Origin: Mycobacterium haemophilum DSM 44634
GTDB lineage: Bacteria > Actinomycetota > Actinomycetes > Mycobacteriales > Mycobacteriaceae
Length of the DNA stretch: 64,000 bases
Reading direction: 5' to 3'
Assembly: GCF_000340435.2 (NCBI RefSeq)
Contig: NZ_CP011883.2
Coordinates: forward strand, 3,084,687-3,148,686
The notes beneath the pieces are model-generated. The model saw nothing but the letters and a program-made list of their open reading frames with translations. It had not been told where the DNA came from and ran no database searches. Shown one piece after another: positions 11,067-22,475 of the stretch. Position 1 is the stretch's first letter; every line of letters starts with the position of its first letter. A program made the position numbers and the translations under genes.

Positions 11067-11918
11067 CTAACGGCCCAGCGGGTGTTCTGCCATCCACCCG
11101 TCGGCGACCGCCTGCGGGTCCGCACCGCGTGCAACTTGGCGGCGCATCTCGGTCAGGGCCGCGGTATCCAGCACCCCCGCGATTTCGTTGATGGCCAGCA
11201 GTTGCCGATCCGTCAGCGCGTTGCGCCGATAGAGCGGCACCACGTTCTCGGCCTGCACCAGCTCGGGTTTGCCGTCGGCCAGCACAATCAGGTCGGTGGG
11301 GAGGTCGGGGTTGGCGGTGGTGGCCCAGCCCGCGGTCAGCTGGCCGACCCGTAGCGCGGCGAACATCGTTGGATAATCAGGAAATTCACGCGCGGCGGGC
11401 AGCCGGCACGCGCCCACCGCCGAGGGGGTGTGGGCGCCGGCGACCATCCCGACGACCAGCCCGGTGCAGTGGCTGGGCACCAGGCTCACGTCACGGCCAC
11501 CCCAGACCTTCGCGGTGTCCGGAGTCACGACCAGCGTGGGCTTGTCTTGGGCGGCGGTGGTGTAGTCGCCGGCGGCGATGCCCTCGGGCAGTGCGGAGAC
11601 CATCGCACGGTAGACCCGAGCATCGGAAAATACCGCTGCACCGGGCTGCAAGATCTGTAACACCTTGCCGGTGAATCCAGGGACGACGGTGAATCCGCCC
11701 GAATCCAGTTTCGCCATGGGGTCACTCGCGGTTTCGGCACGCGCCCCGAAACCGTATGACCGCAACGCCGCGACGTAGATGTCGGCCAGCAGTGTGGACT
11801 CCGAATCAGGCTTGGACCCGACAACCAGCTCCGGATGACGATCACCGGTGCCGGCCGAGCAGCCAGCCATCGCCAGCGTCCCGGCGAGCAGCAGCGCGGC
11901 CAGCCTACCGACCCTCAC
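11067..11918 (-). CDS. lpqZ: Lipoprotein LpqZ, glycine-betaine-type (OpuAC-like) substrate-binding protein
   Basis: 283 residues. The signal peptide has a lipobox LAMAGC with the lipidated Cys at residue 20, so the mature protein is membrane-anchored outside the cell. The rest resembles periplasmic-type binding proteins for quaternary amines (OpuAC/ProX family). No permease or ATPase genes lie nearby, so the transport partner is unknown. The GTG start overlaps the malic-enzyme TGA (GTGA), which suggests translational coupling to that gene. Its position beside mdh matches lpqZ (Rv1244) in M. tuberculosis. Confidence 0.88.
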   Translation of the reverse strand: MRVGRLAALLLAGTLAMAGCSAGTGDRHPELVVGSKPDSESTLLADIYVAALRSYGFGARAETASDPMAKLDSGGFTVVPGFTGKVLQILQPGAAVFSDARVYRAMVSALPEGIAAGDYTTAAQDKPTLVVTPDTAKVWGGRDVSLVPSHCTGLVVGMVAGAHTPSAVGACRLPAAREFPDYPTMFAALRVGQLTAGWATTANPDLPTDLIVLADGKPELVQAENVVPLYRRNALTDRQLLAINEIAGVLDTAALTEMRRQVARGADPQAVADGWMAEHPLGR

Positions 11919-13099
11919 CCCGCGGTGTCTGACACTTCTGCGGCCAGCGCCACCGCGCTGGCCACCGCTTCCCCGACTCGGAAGTCCAGCGGGCTCGGGA
12001 CGATCCGGTCGAGAGCGAGGTCGTCGCTGACGACACAGAAGATCGCCTCGGCCGCGGCCACCATCATCTTCTCGGTGATCCGACGCGCTCCAGCATCCAA
12101 AGCGCCGCGAAATACCCCGGGGAAGGCGAGCACATTGTTGATCTGATTCGGGAAGTCACTGCGCCCGGTCGCCACCACCGCCGCGTACTTGGCCGCGACG
12201 TCGGGGTGTATCTCCGGGTCCGGATTGGATAGCGCGAACACGATCGGATCGGGTGCCATCGTGGCGATCAACTCTTCACCGACCAGGCCCGCCGACACCC
12301 CGAGGAACACGTCCGCGCCGGCGAGCGCATCGGCCATGCCGCCGGTGAGACCGTCGGGGTTGGTGCGGTGCGCCAAATCGAACTTGACGCGGTTCATGTC
12401 GTCACGCCCGGTATGCAGAATGCCACGCGAATCGAGCACAGTAATTCCTGAAACACCCATGGCGAGGAGGAGATTCGTGCACGCGACACCTGCAGCACCG
12501 GCGCCGGACACCACCACCTTCAGCGAGGACATGTCGCGGCCGAGTAACTTGGTGGCGCCCATCAGTGCGGCCAGCACGACGATCGCGGTGCCGTGCTGGT
12601 CGTCGTGCATAACGGGGCAGTCCAGCGCCTCGACAACCCGCCGTTCGATCTCGAAGCAACGCGGCGCGGCGATGTCCTCGAGGTTGACGGCGCCAAATGT
12701 CGGGCGCAGCCGCACCAGGGTTTCGACGATCTCGTCGGGATCTTTGGTGTCCAGCACGATCGGGATCGCGTTAAGCCCGCCGTATGCCTTGAACAGCGCG
12801 CACTTGCCCTCCATCACCGGCAGCGACGCCGCGGGTCCGATGTCACCGAGCCCGAGTACCGCGCTGCCGTCACTGACGACGGCCACCAGGCGGTTCGCCC
12901 AGGTGTAGCGGGCGGCATGGGTGCGATCGGCGGCGATGGCGCGGCTGACCTGCGCCACGCCCGGGGTGTAGGCGATCGACAACGCACGTTGGGTGTCCAG
13001 CGGTGCCTTAAGCGCTACGGAAAGCTTGCCTCCTACGTGGGCCTGAAAGATCTCGTCGTCGTCGATGACGATCTGTGGCGGCAGGTCGATTTTTGGCAC
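11915..13099 (-). CDS. Malic enzyme, short bacterial form (NAD(P)-dependent malate oxidoreductase)
   Basis: 394 residues, the short prokaryotic malic enzyme type. It decarboxylates malate to pyruvate with NAD or NADP. Conserved motifs include YTPGVAQV near the N-terminus, GLGDIGP, MHDDQHGTA (metal and substrate site), the Rossmann VSGAGAAG, and ALSNPDPEI. Its neighbour mdh makes and uses the same metabolite, so the pair links the TCA cycle to pyruvate. The M. tuberculosis enzyme Mez (Rv2332) is a long form of about 548 residues encoded elsewhere, and no malic enzyme is at this locus there. The GTG start has only a weak ribosome-binding site. Confidence 0.9.
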   Translation of the reverse strand: MPKIDLPPQIVIDDDEIFQAHVGGKLSVALKAPLDTQRALSIAYTPGVAQVSRAIAADRTHAARYTWANRLVAVVSDGSAVLGLGDIGPAASLPVMEGKCALFKAYGGLNAIPIVLDTKDPDEIVETLVRLRPTFGAVNLEDIAAPRCFEIERRVVEALDCPVMHDDQHGTAIVVLAALMGATKLLGRDMSSLKVVVSGAGAAGVACTNLLLAMGVSGITVLDSRGILHTGRDDMNRVKFDLAHRTNPDGLTGGMADALAGADVFLGVSAGLVGEELIATMAPDPIVFALSNPDPEIHPDVAAKYAAVVATGRSDFPNQINNVLAFPGVFRGALDAGARRITEKMMVAAAEAIFCVVSDDLALDRIVPSPLDFRVGEAVASAVALAAEVSDTAG

Positions 13100-13124
13100 G
13101 GGGTCGAGGGTACTGCAGGGCTAG

Positions 13125-13310
13125 CCGGACGAAACCCAGCTGCTGCTGGAACGCCCGCTGATCGGTGACGGCGCAAAGACGAGCCGCGGGGACGGCGGCG
13201 GCGCGGCCGGCCTTCGCGGACTCGGCTCCTTGTTTATCGGCACCGACGGCCTGAGCGGCGGGACCGGAACGCCGGGAACCGCTGGCAATCCCGGCCACGA
13301 CGGGCGACGG
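13125..13310 (+). pseudogene. Remnant of a PE_PGRS gene (PE_PGRS23-like position)
   Basis: On the plus strand, codons in phase with base 13125 read a PE-PGRS linker motif (RPLIGDGA) followed by glycine-rich text such as GDGGGAAGL and [10 protein letters not shown], then the frame runs into antisense mdh. An in-frame TAG precedes it at 13122. The PE domain and nearly all of the PGRS domain are gone. In M. tuberculosis PE_PGRS23 (Rv1243c) lies at this locus in the matching orientation (from memory). This is a short decayed fragment and should not be expressed as a protein. Confidence 0.7.
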
Positions 13311-13331
13311 ACGCCTAGCGCAGGCCCAGGC

Positions 13332-14321
13332 TCAGATCAGACCCAGCTCAGTGACGGCCTTGCGCTCGTCGGCCAGCTCGGCGGTCGACTTGTCGATCCG
13401 CCCGCGCGAAAACTCGTCGATCTCCAGCCCCTGCACGATCGTCCAGTTGCCGTCCTTGGTGGTCACCGGGAACGAGGAGATCAGACCCTCCGGCACGCCG
13501 TACGAACCATCGGATACGACCGCCATCGAGACCCAGTTGCCTGCGGGGGTACCCAGCAGCCAGTCCCGGGCGGCATCGATGGTGGCCGACGCGGCCGAGG
13601 CGGCCGACGAGGCGCCGCGTGCATCGATGATCGCGGCGCCGCGCTTGGCGACGGTCGGGATGAAGTAGTCCTCGATCCAGGCCTGGTCGCCCACGACTTC
13701 GGCGGCGTTCTTACCGCCGATCTCGGCGTGGAAAACGTCGGGGTATTGGGTGGCCGAGTGGTTGCCCCAGATCGTCATCTTCTTAATGTCGGTGACCGCG
13801 GCACCGGTCTTGGTGGCTAGCTGCGAGATCGCCCGGTTGTGGTCCAGACGGGTGAGCGCCGAGAACCGCTCCTTCGGGATGTCGGGCGCATTGGTCATCG
13901 CGATCAGTGCGTTGGTGTTGGCCGGGTTGCCGGTCACACCGACGCGGATGTCGGCGGCGGCGACCGCGTTGAGGGCCTTACCCTGAGCGGTGAAGATCGC
14001 GCCGTTGGCCTCCAGCAGGTCCCCGCGCTCCATACCCGGTCCACGCGGCCGGGCCCCGACCAGCAGGGCCAGGTTGACGCCGTCGAAGACCTTGGTCGGA
14101 TCCGCGCCGATCTCGACACCCGCCAACAGCGGGAACGCGCAGTCGTCGAGTTCCATCACGACACCCTCGAGCGCCTTGAGCGCGGGCTCAATCTCGAGCA
14201 GACGCAGCTCAATCGGGCGGTCGGGCCCCAGCAGCGAGCCGCTCGCCAAGCGGAACAGCAGGCTATAGCCGATCTGGCCGGCAGCGCCGGTGACGGCGAC
14301 CTTGAGGGGACTTGCGCTCAC
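13332..14321 (-). CDS. mdh: Malate dehydrogenase
   Basis: 329 residues, the usual length. It oxidises malate to oxaloacetate with NAD in the TCA cycle. The NAD-binding GAAGQIGY near the N-terminus, the substrate loop arginines in [24 protein letters not shown] and the catalytic His in [12 protein letters not shown] are all present. The GTG start follows AAGGAGT by about 7 bases. It belongs to the type closest to cytosolic/plant-like MDH. It precedes the malic enzyme on the same strand with 232 bases between that hold a PE_PGRS scrap. Confidence 0.96.
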   Translation of the reverse strand: MSASPLKVAVTGAAGQIGYSLLFRLASGSLLGPDRPIELRLLEIEPALKALEGVVMELDDCAFPLLAGVEIGADPTKVFDGVNLALLVGARPRGPGMERGDLLEANGAIFTAQGKALNAVAAADIRVGVTGNPANTNALIAMTNAPDIPKERFSALTRLDHNRAISQLATKTGAAVTDIKKMTIWGNHSATQYPDVFHAEIGGKNAAEVVGDQAWIEDYFIPTVAKRGAAIIDARGASSAASAASATIDAARDWLLGTPAGNWVSMAVVSDGSYGVPEGLISSFPVTTKDGNWTIVQGLEIDEFSRGRIDKSTAELADERKAVTELGLI

Positions 14322-14519
14322 TTCGGTTACTCCTTATGGAGAAGGTCTTGGAGGAAACTAGGTCGAAACTAGCGCACCCCTACCGGCCCGAGATTTTCGG
14401 TCCAGCAGTGCTGTCCCCCCGCTGGGACCCGTCCGGCAATCGTCGGTCCTCCGCTGTTCTGCCAGGACGCGTACCATAAAGCACCGCTTAATGCACCGGT
14501 GCCGCGATGGGAGGTTGAG

Positions 14520-15629
14520 ATGTTCCCGGGGTTTGACGCGTTGCCTGAAGCGCTGAGACCGGTCGCGAAGCCCCAGCCGTATGAGCCCCACGTACATCCC
14601 ATTTCCCCTCCGCCCGCTGAGCCCTTGGTCGACTGCGGCGTCTATGTCGGAGGCCATCGGCTGCCCGGCAAATACACGACGTACGCCGCCGCACTGAGCA
14701 AGGTGCGCGAGATCGAACTGATGGGGCACGAGGGCTTCGTCTGGATCGGGTTACACGAGCCTGACACAAGCCACATGCAGAACGTCGCCGACGTTTTCGG
14801 GCTGCACCCACTGGTAGTCGAGGACGCCGTGCACGCCCATCAGCGGCCCAAGTTGGAGCGCTACGACGACACGTTGTTTCTGGTCCTGAAGACCGTCAAT
14901 TATGTCCCGCACGAATCGGTGGTGCTGGCCCGCCAGATCGTCGAGACCGGCGAGGTGATGATCTTCGTCGGCAAGAATTTCGTGATCACGGTCCGCCACG
15001 GCGAGCATGGCGCGCTGTCCGAGGTGCGCACCCGGATGGATGCCGACCCCGAGCATCTGCGGCTGGGCCCGTACGCGGTGATGCATGCCATCTCCGACTA
15101 CGTGGTGGACCACTACTTAGCGGTGACCAATCTGATGGAAGGCGATATCGACGCCATCGAGGAAGTGGCGTTTGCCCCCGGCCGCAGGCTCAACGTCGAG
15201 CCGATTTACCTACTCAAGCGCGAGGTCGTCGAACTTCGCCGCTGTGTTGCTCCACTGTCGGCCGCATTCGGGCGAATGCAAACGGATAACAAAGACTTAA
15301 TCTCCAAGGAATTGCGCCGCTACCTGCGTGACGTCGCTGACCACCAGACCGAAGCCGCGGACCAGATCGCCAGCTACGACGACATGCTCAATTCACTGGT
15401 ACAAGCCGCGTTGGCGCGCGTCGGGATGCAGCAGAACAACGATATGCGCAAGATGGCGGCCTGGGCCGGTATCGTGGCGGTGCCCACCATGGTCGCCGCC
15501 ATCTACGGTATGAACTTCCGTTTCATGCCCGAGCTGAACTGGACGTGGAGCTACCCGGCGGTGATGGCCGGGATGGCCATTATCTGTACGGTCCTTTACT
15601 GGCAATTCCGTAACAGGAACTGGCTTTAG
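14520..15629 (+). CDS. corA: CorA-family magnesium/cobalt transporter
   Basis: 369 residues. It is a pentameric inner-membrane Mg2+ channel. A long N-terminal cytoplasmic domain is followed by two C-terminal helices; the signature YGMNF, with the selectivity motif GMN, is at the end of the first helix, and MPELNW follows in the loop. The ATG at 14520 has GGGAGGTTGAG immediately upstream; a more upstream start at 14499 would read through that site. It is convergent with the SUFU-domain gene. The stop codon lies at the edge of a tandem repeat array. Confidence 0.94.
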   Translation: MFPGFDALPEALRPVAKPQPYEPHVHPISPPPAEPLVDCGVYVGGHRLPGKYTTYAAALSKVREIELMGHEGFVWIGLHEPDTSHMQNVADVFGLHPLVVEDAVHAHQRPKLERYDDTLFLVLKTVNYVPHESVVLARQIVETGEVMIFVGKNFVITVRHGEHGALSEVRTRMDADPEHLRLGPYAVMHAISDYVVDHYLAVTNLMEGDIDAIEEVAFAPGRRLNVEPIYLLKREVVELRRCVAPLSAAFGRMQTDNKDLISKELRRYLRDVADHQTEAADQIASYDDMLNSLVQAALARVGMQQNNDMRKMAAWAGIVAVPTMVAAIYGMNFRFMPELNWTWSYPAVMAGMAIICTVLYWQFRNRNWL

Positions 15630-15905
15630 CCCGGCGACGATGCGCGCCGCGTGGCGGCGTGAGGAGAAGCCGGGCAATCGGTTCGAGCCCGGCGACGATG
15701 CGCGCCGCGTGGCGGCGTGAGGAGAAGCCGGGCAATCGGTTCGAGCCCGGCGACGATGCGCGCCGCGTGGCGGCGTGAGGAGAAGCCGGGCAATCGGTTC
15801 GAGCCCGGCGACGATGCGCGCCGCGTGGCGGCGTGAGGAGAAGCCGGGCAATCGGTTCGAGCCCGGCGCCGCAGCGACGAGCGGGCTAACCGGGCAATCG
15901 GTTCG
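15628..15905 (+). repeat. 58-bp minisatellite, four exact copies plus a 46-bp variant
   Basis: Copies begin at 15628, 15686, 15744 and 15802 with an exact period of 58, and a shortened, diverged copy runs 15860-15905. Each unit starts AGCCCGGCGACGATGCGCG and ends GGGCAATCGGTTCG, and carries a GC-rich hairpin (CGCCGCG/CGGCG) and a GTGAGGAG stretch. There are no unique spacers. This is VNTR/MIRU-like intergenic DNA directly after corA. Confidence 0.95.
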
Positions 15906-15946
15906 AGCTGGGCCTACCGCATCGAGTGTGCGGTCAGGGCATTGGG

Positions 15947-15994
15947 TGTGCGTCTAGGGCGAGAACTCCGTTATTCGGCCGCCCTTGACGCACA
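15947..15994. terminator. Inverted repeat between convergent corA and SUFU gene
   Basis: Arms 15947-15961 (TGTGCGTCTAGGGCG) and 15980-15994 pair at 14 of 15 positions, with an 18-base loop. Together with the repeat array it fills the roughly 400-base gap between corA and the gene at 16028; no gene was seen in that gap. It is a candidate bidirectional terminator. Confidence 0.5.
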
Positions 15995-16027
15995 GTCAAC
16001 GCCGTGCACGCACAATCGATGAACGCA

Positions 16028-16654
16028 TCAATCGGGTTGCGCGGCACGGCGATTCGGATCTAACACGTCGACGCCGTCGCTCTGCCATGCCTGCCGCAAG
16101 GCTTGAGCACCCAGGGCGCCGTTGAGCCGAACCCAGGCCGCCTCGGTCGCGGTGATAGGAGTCACCGACAGAAAACGCACTGGATCCCGAGGGGGCGCCA
16201 GCGGCAGGTCAGGGATATCACTGCGGCCCAACAACACCGCGGTGAACGGCAACCGCCCCGATGGTCGCACCCACAGCGGCGATCCGAGGTCGATCAGCGC
16301 ATCCTCGACCAGCACCACACCGTCGACCGCCGGCGTCGCCGCCAACACCGCCAGGCTGCGCGCCAGCCCGGTGACCGGCCCGGGATCGCGCAGGCACAGC
16401 ACAACTTCAGCACGTGGGCCGCGTAACCGGTCAGCGAGCATCTCGGTCGGATCAGTCATCGGATAACGCGAGCACCCCAACGACACGTAGTGCAGCAATC
16501 CGTCTGCCCCGGAACGGAATCGCAGCACCTCGATAGGTTCGGTACCCAGGAACGTCACGCTCGCCGAATCAGGCTCGGCGGCTATACCTGCGACACCTGC
16601 CTGCGCGAATTTTCGGCACAGGTATGCACGCACTTGAGCCAAAGTCTTTGTCAC
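16028..16654 (-). CDS. Suppressor-of-fused (SUFU) domain protein, last gene of the sug operon
   Basis: 208 residues. Its length and motifs (an FLGTEPIEVLRF strand early, the central LHYVSLGCSRYPM, and FLSVTPIT late) resemble bacterial SUFU-domain proteins, often linked to immunity or peptide-binding roles but without a settled function. The GTG start overlaps the sugC TGA (GTGA), so it is probably translated with the trehalose importer genes. To my recollection H37Rv has no gene at this place between sugC and corA. Family assignment is by eye and moderately sure. Confidence 0.65.
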   Translation of the reverse strand: MTKTLAQVRAYLCRKFAQAGVAGIAAEPDSASVTFLGTEPIEVLRFRSGADGLLHYVSLGCSRYPMTDPTEMLADRLRGPRAEVVLCLRDPGPVTGLARSLAVLAATPAVDGVVLVEDALIDLGSPLWVRPSGRLPFTAVLLGRSDIPDLPLAPPRDPVRFLSVTPITATEAAWVRLNGALGAQALRQAWQSDGVDVLDPNRRAAQPD

Positions 16655-17832
16655 CGCGCATCAGTCAGTGCAGGAACGGTCAAATTCACCCCAGAGTCAG
16701 CGTCGAAAACGGCGATTTTCGTTGCGCCGAAAGCCAACTCGATTGACTCTCCAATGGCCACTTTTGACTCAGCGGGAACTCGTGCCACGAACTGGTTTTC
16801 ACGTGCTTCCGATTCAGCCGCCAACTCGTCCAGCTGAGCTGAATGCACATCACAACCAGCGGTGGTGAAGTAGACGTATTTGTCGGCTCCTAGCGATTCG
16901 ACCAAGTCGACTTTTACCTCGAAAACCAGCGCCGCACCGCGTTGGTCTGCGTCGATCAACTTGGCATCGGCCAGGTGCTCGGGTCGCACCCCGACGATAA
17001 CCCTGTCCGGCACCGGGTGCTGCCCGATCACCGCCTGGACTTTCCGCGACAAGGTCAGCTCCCCCAAGGGCAGGGCCAGTCCATTCGGTGTCAACGTGGC
17101 GGGGAAGAAATTCATCGCCGGCGAACCGATGAACCCCGCGACAAATAGATTGGCCGGACGTTCATAAAGCTCATCGGGCGTACCGATCTGCTGTGCGACA
17201 CCAGAGTGCATGACCACCACGCGGTCCCCTAGCGTCATGGCCTCGGTCTGGTCGTGGGTGACGTAGACGGTGGTGGTACCCAGCCTGCGCTGCAGCCGGG
17301 CGATCTCGCCACGCATCTGCACCCGCAGTTTGGCATCCAAATTGGACAGTGGCTCGTCCATCAAGAATGCCTTGGGATGGCGAACGATCGCCCGGCCCAT
17401 CGCGACCCGCTGCCGCTGCCCGCCAGACAACTGCGAGGGCTTACGGTCCAAAAGATCAGTCAAATCAAGGATTCTGGCTGTCTCGGAGACCTTCTGCGCG
17501 ATCTCCGCCTTCTTCATCTTGGCCAGCGTCAGCGGGAACGCGATATTCTGCCGCACGGTCATATGCGGGTACAGCGCGTAAGACTGGAACACCATCGCGA
17601 TATCACGGTCCTTGGGCGCCTTCTCGTTCATCCGGTCACCGCCGATGCGTAACTCACCTGACGAGATATCCTCAAGTCCAGCAATCATATTCAGAGTCGT
17701 GGTCTTACCGCAGCCGGAAGGCCCAACCAAGATCAGGAATTCCCCATCGGCGATGGTGATGGACAGGTCGCGCACCGCGGTTGCGCCGTTCGGGTAATTC
17801 TTGTTGACGTGCTCCAGCACAATCTCGGCCAT
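16651..17832 (-). CDS. sugC: Trehalose ABC importer ATPase SugC
   Basis: 393 residues, of the MalK/UgpC type with a C-terminal OB-fold (TOBE) regulatory domain. Walker A GPSGCGKTT, signature LSGGQRQRVAMG, Walker B FLMDEPLSNLD and switch VTHDQTEAMT are intact. It drives import of trehalose recycled from cell-envelope glycolipid synthesis, with LpqY as binding protein and SugA/SugB as permeases (established for M. tuberculosis). AAGGGAT precedes the ATG. The sugB stop lies 4 bases upstream and the SUFU gene overlaps the end. Confidence 0.96.
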   Translation of the reverse strand: MAEIVLEHVNKNYPNGATAVRDLSITIADGEFLILVGPSGCGKTTTLNMIAGLEDISSGELRIGGDRMNEKAPKDRDIAMVFQSYALYPHMTVRQNIAFPLTLAKMKKAEIAQKVSETARILDLTDLLDRKPSQLSGGQRQRVAMGRAIVRHPKAFLMDEPLSNLDAKLRVQMRGEIARLQRRLGTTTVYVTHDQTEAMTLGDRVVVMHSGVAQQIGTPDELYERPANLFVAGFIGSPAMNFFPATLTPNGLALPLGELTLSRKVQAVIGQHPVPDRVIVGVRPEHLADAKLIDADQRGAALVFEVKVDLVESLGADKYVYFTTAGCDVHSAQLDELAAESEARENQFVARVPAESKVAIGESIELAFGATKIAVFDADSGVNLTVPALTDAR

Positions 17833-17836
17833 CGAG

Positions 17837-18677
17837 CTATCCCTTCACAGCACCAGAAGTCAACCCGGCAACAATTCGTCGCTGGAAAATTAAAACAAAG
17901 ACGATGATCGGGACCGTAATCACGATTGCACCGGCCGCGATCGAACCGGTCGGCTCCTCGAACTGCGAACTACCGGTGAAGTTCGCGATGGCAACCGGGG
18001 CGGTGATCGCCGCCTTGGTGGCGGTCAGCGACAGCGCGAGCAGCAGGTCGTTCCACGCGAAGATGAACACCAGGATCGCCGCGGTGACCAAACCCGGCGC
18101 CGCCAGCGGGACGATCACCTTACGGAACGCCTGACCCGGCGTGGCGCCATCCATCTTGGCCGCCTTCTCTAGATCCCACGGGATCTCGGCGAAGAATGCC
18201 GACAAGGTATAGATGGCAAGCGGCAACGCGAAAGTGATGTAGGGCAGGATCAGCCCCGCCCACGTGTCGAACAGACCGACCCGGCGTTCGATATTGAACA
18301 ACGGCGTCACCAGCGAGATCGCCGGGAACATGGTGATCAGCAGGGTGGTACCGACAAATAGTCGCTTACCTGGAAAAGCCAGCCGGGCAATCGCGTAGGC
18401 CGCCATCGCGCCGAGCATCACCGCTATCGCGGTGGTAGTCAATCCGATTCCGATGGAGTTGATCAGCGCTGCGCTGAAAAGATCACCCCGAAAGATGCCG
18501 CGGTAGTTGTCGAAAGTCACTGACGACGGAATCAGCTTGCCGTCCTTGACCGTTGACGTCGGTTTGAGCGACAGGGACAGAATCCACAATAGTGGCAGTA
18601 GCGCATATCCCACCACGGCGGTATCGATGATGACCCAAATCGTGGTGCGCCGCGCGCCCACCCGCGCCCTTCCTTTT

Positions 18678-18688
<11 letters not shown>
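17837..18688 (-). CDS. sugB: Trehalose ABC importer permease SugB
   Basis: 283 residues with about six membrane helices and the EAA loop ([15 protein letters not shown]) that contacts the ATPase. It forms the trehalose channel with SugA. The ATG at 18688 is preferred because GGAGGTGA lies 6 bases upstream; a GTG at 18697 has no room for a ribosome-binding site. It overlaps the end of sugA by 11 bases. Confidence 0.94.
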
Positions 18689-21576
<2,888 letters not shown>

Positions 21577-21769
21577 CGATGCTCATCTCCTCTGCTCCCC
21601 CCTTCTGCTCCCCCCGGTTCTAGGCCATCGTTTCATCCGAGCGCTCCCACACTATCCAGGGAAACCTGCAGACAACCTTTAAGCAAACGTGACATCCCGT
21701 CGAATCATCGGCTGCCGCCTTCGATTTGCGGCCGCAGCCGCCAGCAGCGCATAGGCTAGGTTGAACAGC

Positions 21770-22390
21770 ATGACAGCTCCCGGCGGCGCCTTCGGCGAAA
21801 GTGCCCACGACGATGAGGCTAACCCGCCGACCGGTACCGGGACTCCAGGGCAGCCGGTTTGGGGTGCACCCTGGAATCCGCCAGCACCATCGCACGCAGC
21901 CGACTACCCGCCCGCGGCGTATCCACCACCCAATGTTCCTCCCGGCTATCCGCAGGACCTTCCGGCCGACTATCCAGAACCCATGGCGCCCGCCCCGCCG
22001 GGATACGGACAGCCGCCAGGCTACGGCGGGCCGTCCTACCCACCGCCGCAATTTGGCGCACCGGCGGGCGGCCATGGGCCGCCTTGGCATCCGGGCGAGT
22101 ATCCAGGCACCTATCCGGGGGACTACTACCCGCCGGATTATCTGGGAGGTTACGGCGCCACCCAGCCAGGAATGAACGCGATGGCGATCGCCTCGCTGAT
22201 CTCCTCGTTCACCGGGTTGGTGTGCTGCATCGGCTCGATGGTGGCCATCGTGCTCGGCACCATCGCCCTCAATCAGATCAAGCGGACTCGCCAAGAAGGC
22301 TACGGCCTGGCCGTCGCCGGCATAGTGATCGGCATCGCGACCCTGCTGGTGAGTTTGATCGTCGCGGTATTCGCGCTGCATTCGCATTAG
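21770..22390 (+). CDS. Proline-rich DUF4190 membrane protein (Rv1233c-like)
   Basis: 206 residues. The first 130 are a Pro/Tyr/Gly-rich, low-complexity cytoplasmic or exposed region (repeated YPP, PPGY and PGEYPG patterns). They are followed by two C-terminal hydrophobic helices separated by a short basic loop (NQIKRTRQEGYG), the DUF4190 signature. The start is the ATG at 21770, three codons after an upstream TTG. Its function is unknown; similar proteins occur in mycobacterial division and envelope contexts. Confidence 0.8.
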   Translation: MTAPGGAFGESAHDDEANPPTGTGTPGQPVWGAPWNPPAPSHAADYPPAAYPPPNVPPGYPQDLPADYPEPMAPAPPGYGQPPGYGGPSYPPPQFGAPAGGHGPPWHPGEYPGTYPGDYYPPDYLGGYGATQPGMNAMAIASLISSFTGLVCCIGSMVAIVLGTIALNQIKRTRQEGYGLAVAGIVIGIATLLVSLIVAVFALHSH

Positions 22391-22475
22391 GGCCTGCAGG
22401 GCGGGGCCTGCGGTGCGGGCGTGCCGATGCCCGGGCAGCTGCCCATCCGGGACGCGGCTGCTTACGCTTTCCAGC

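Noticed and set aside
13311..13820. Continuation of the PE_PGRS-remnant frame to 13820
   Set aside because: From about 13332 it is antisense to mdh; only the first part resembles PE_PGRS.
15628..15905. CRISPR array
   Set aside because: Repeats are contiguous with no unique spacers, so this is a tandem minisatellite.
15775..15957. Small ORF across the 58-bp repeats
   Set aside because: The period is not a multiple of three and no conserved protein is seen; an ATG in each unit is incidental.
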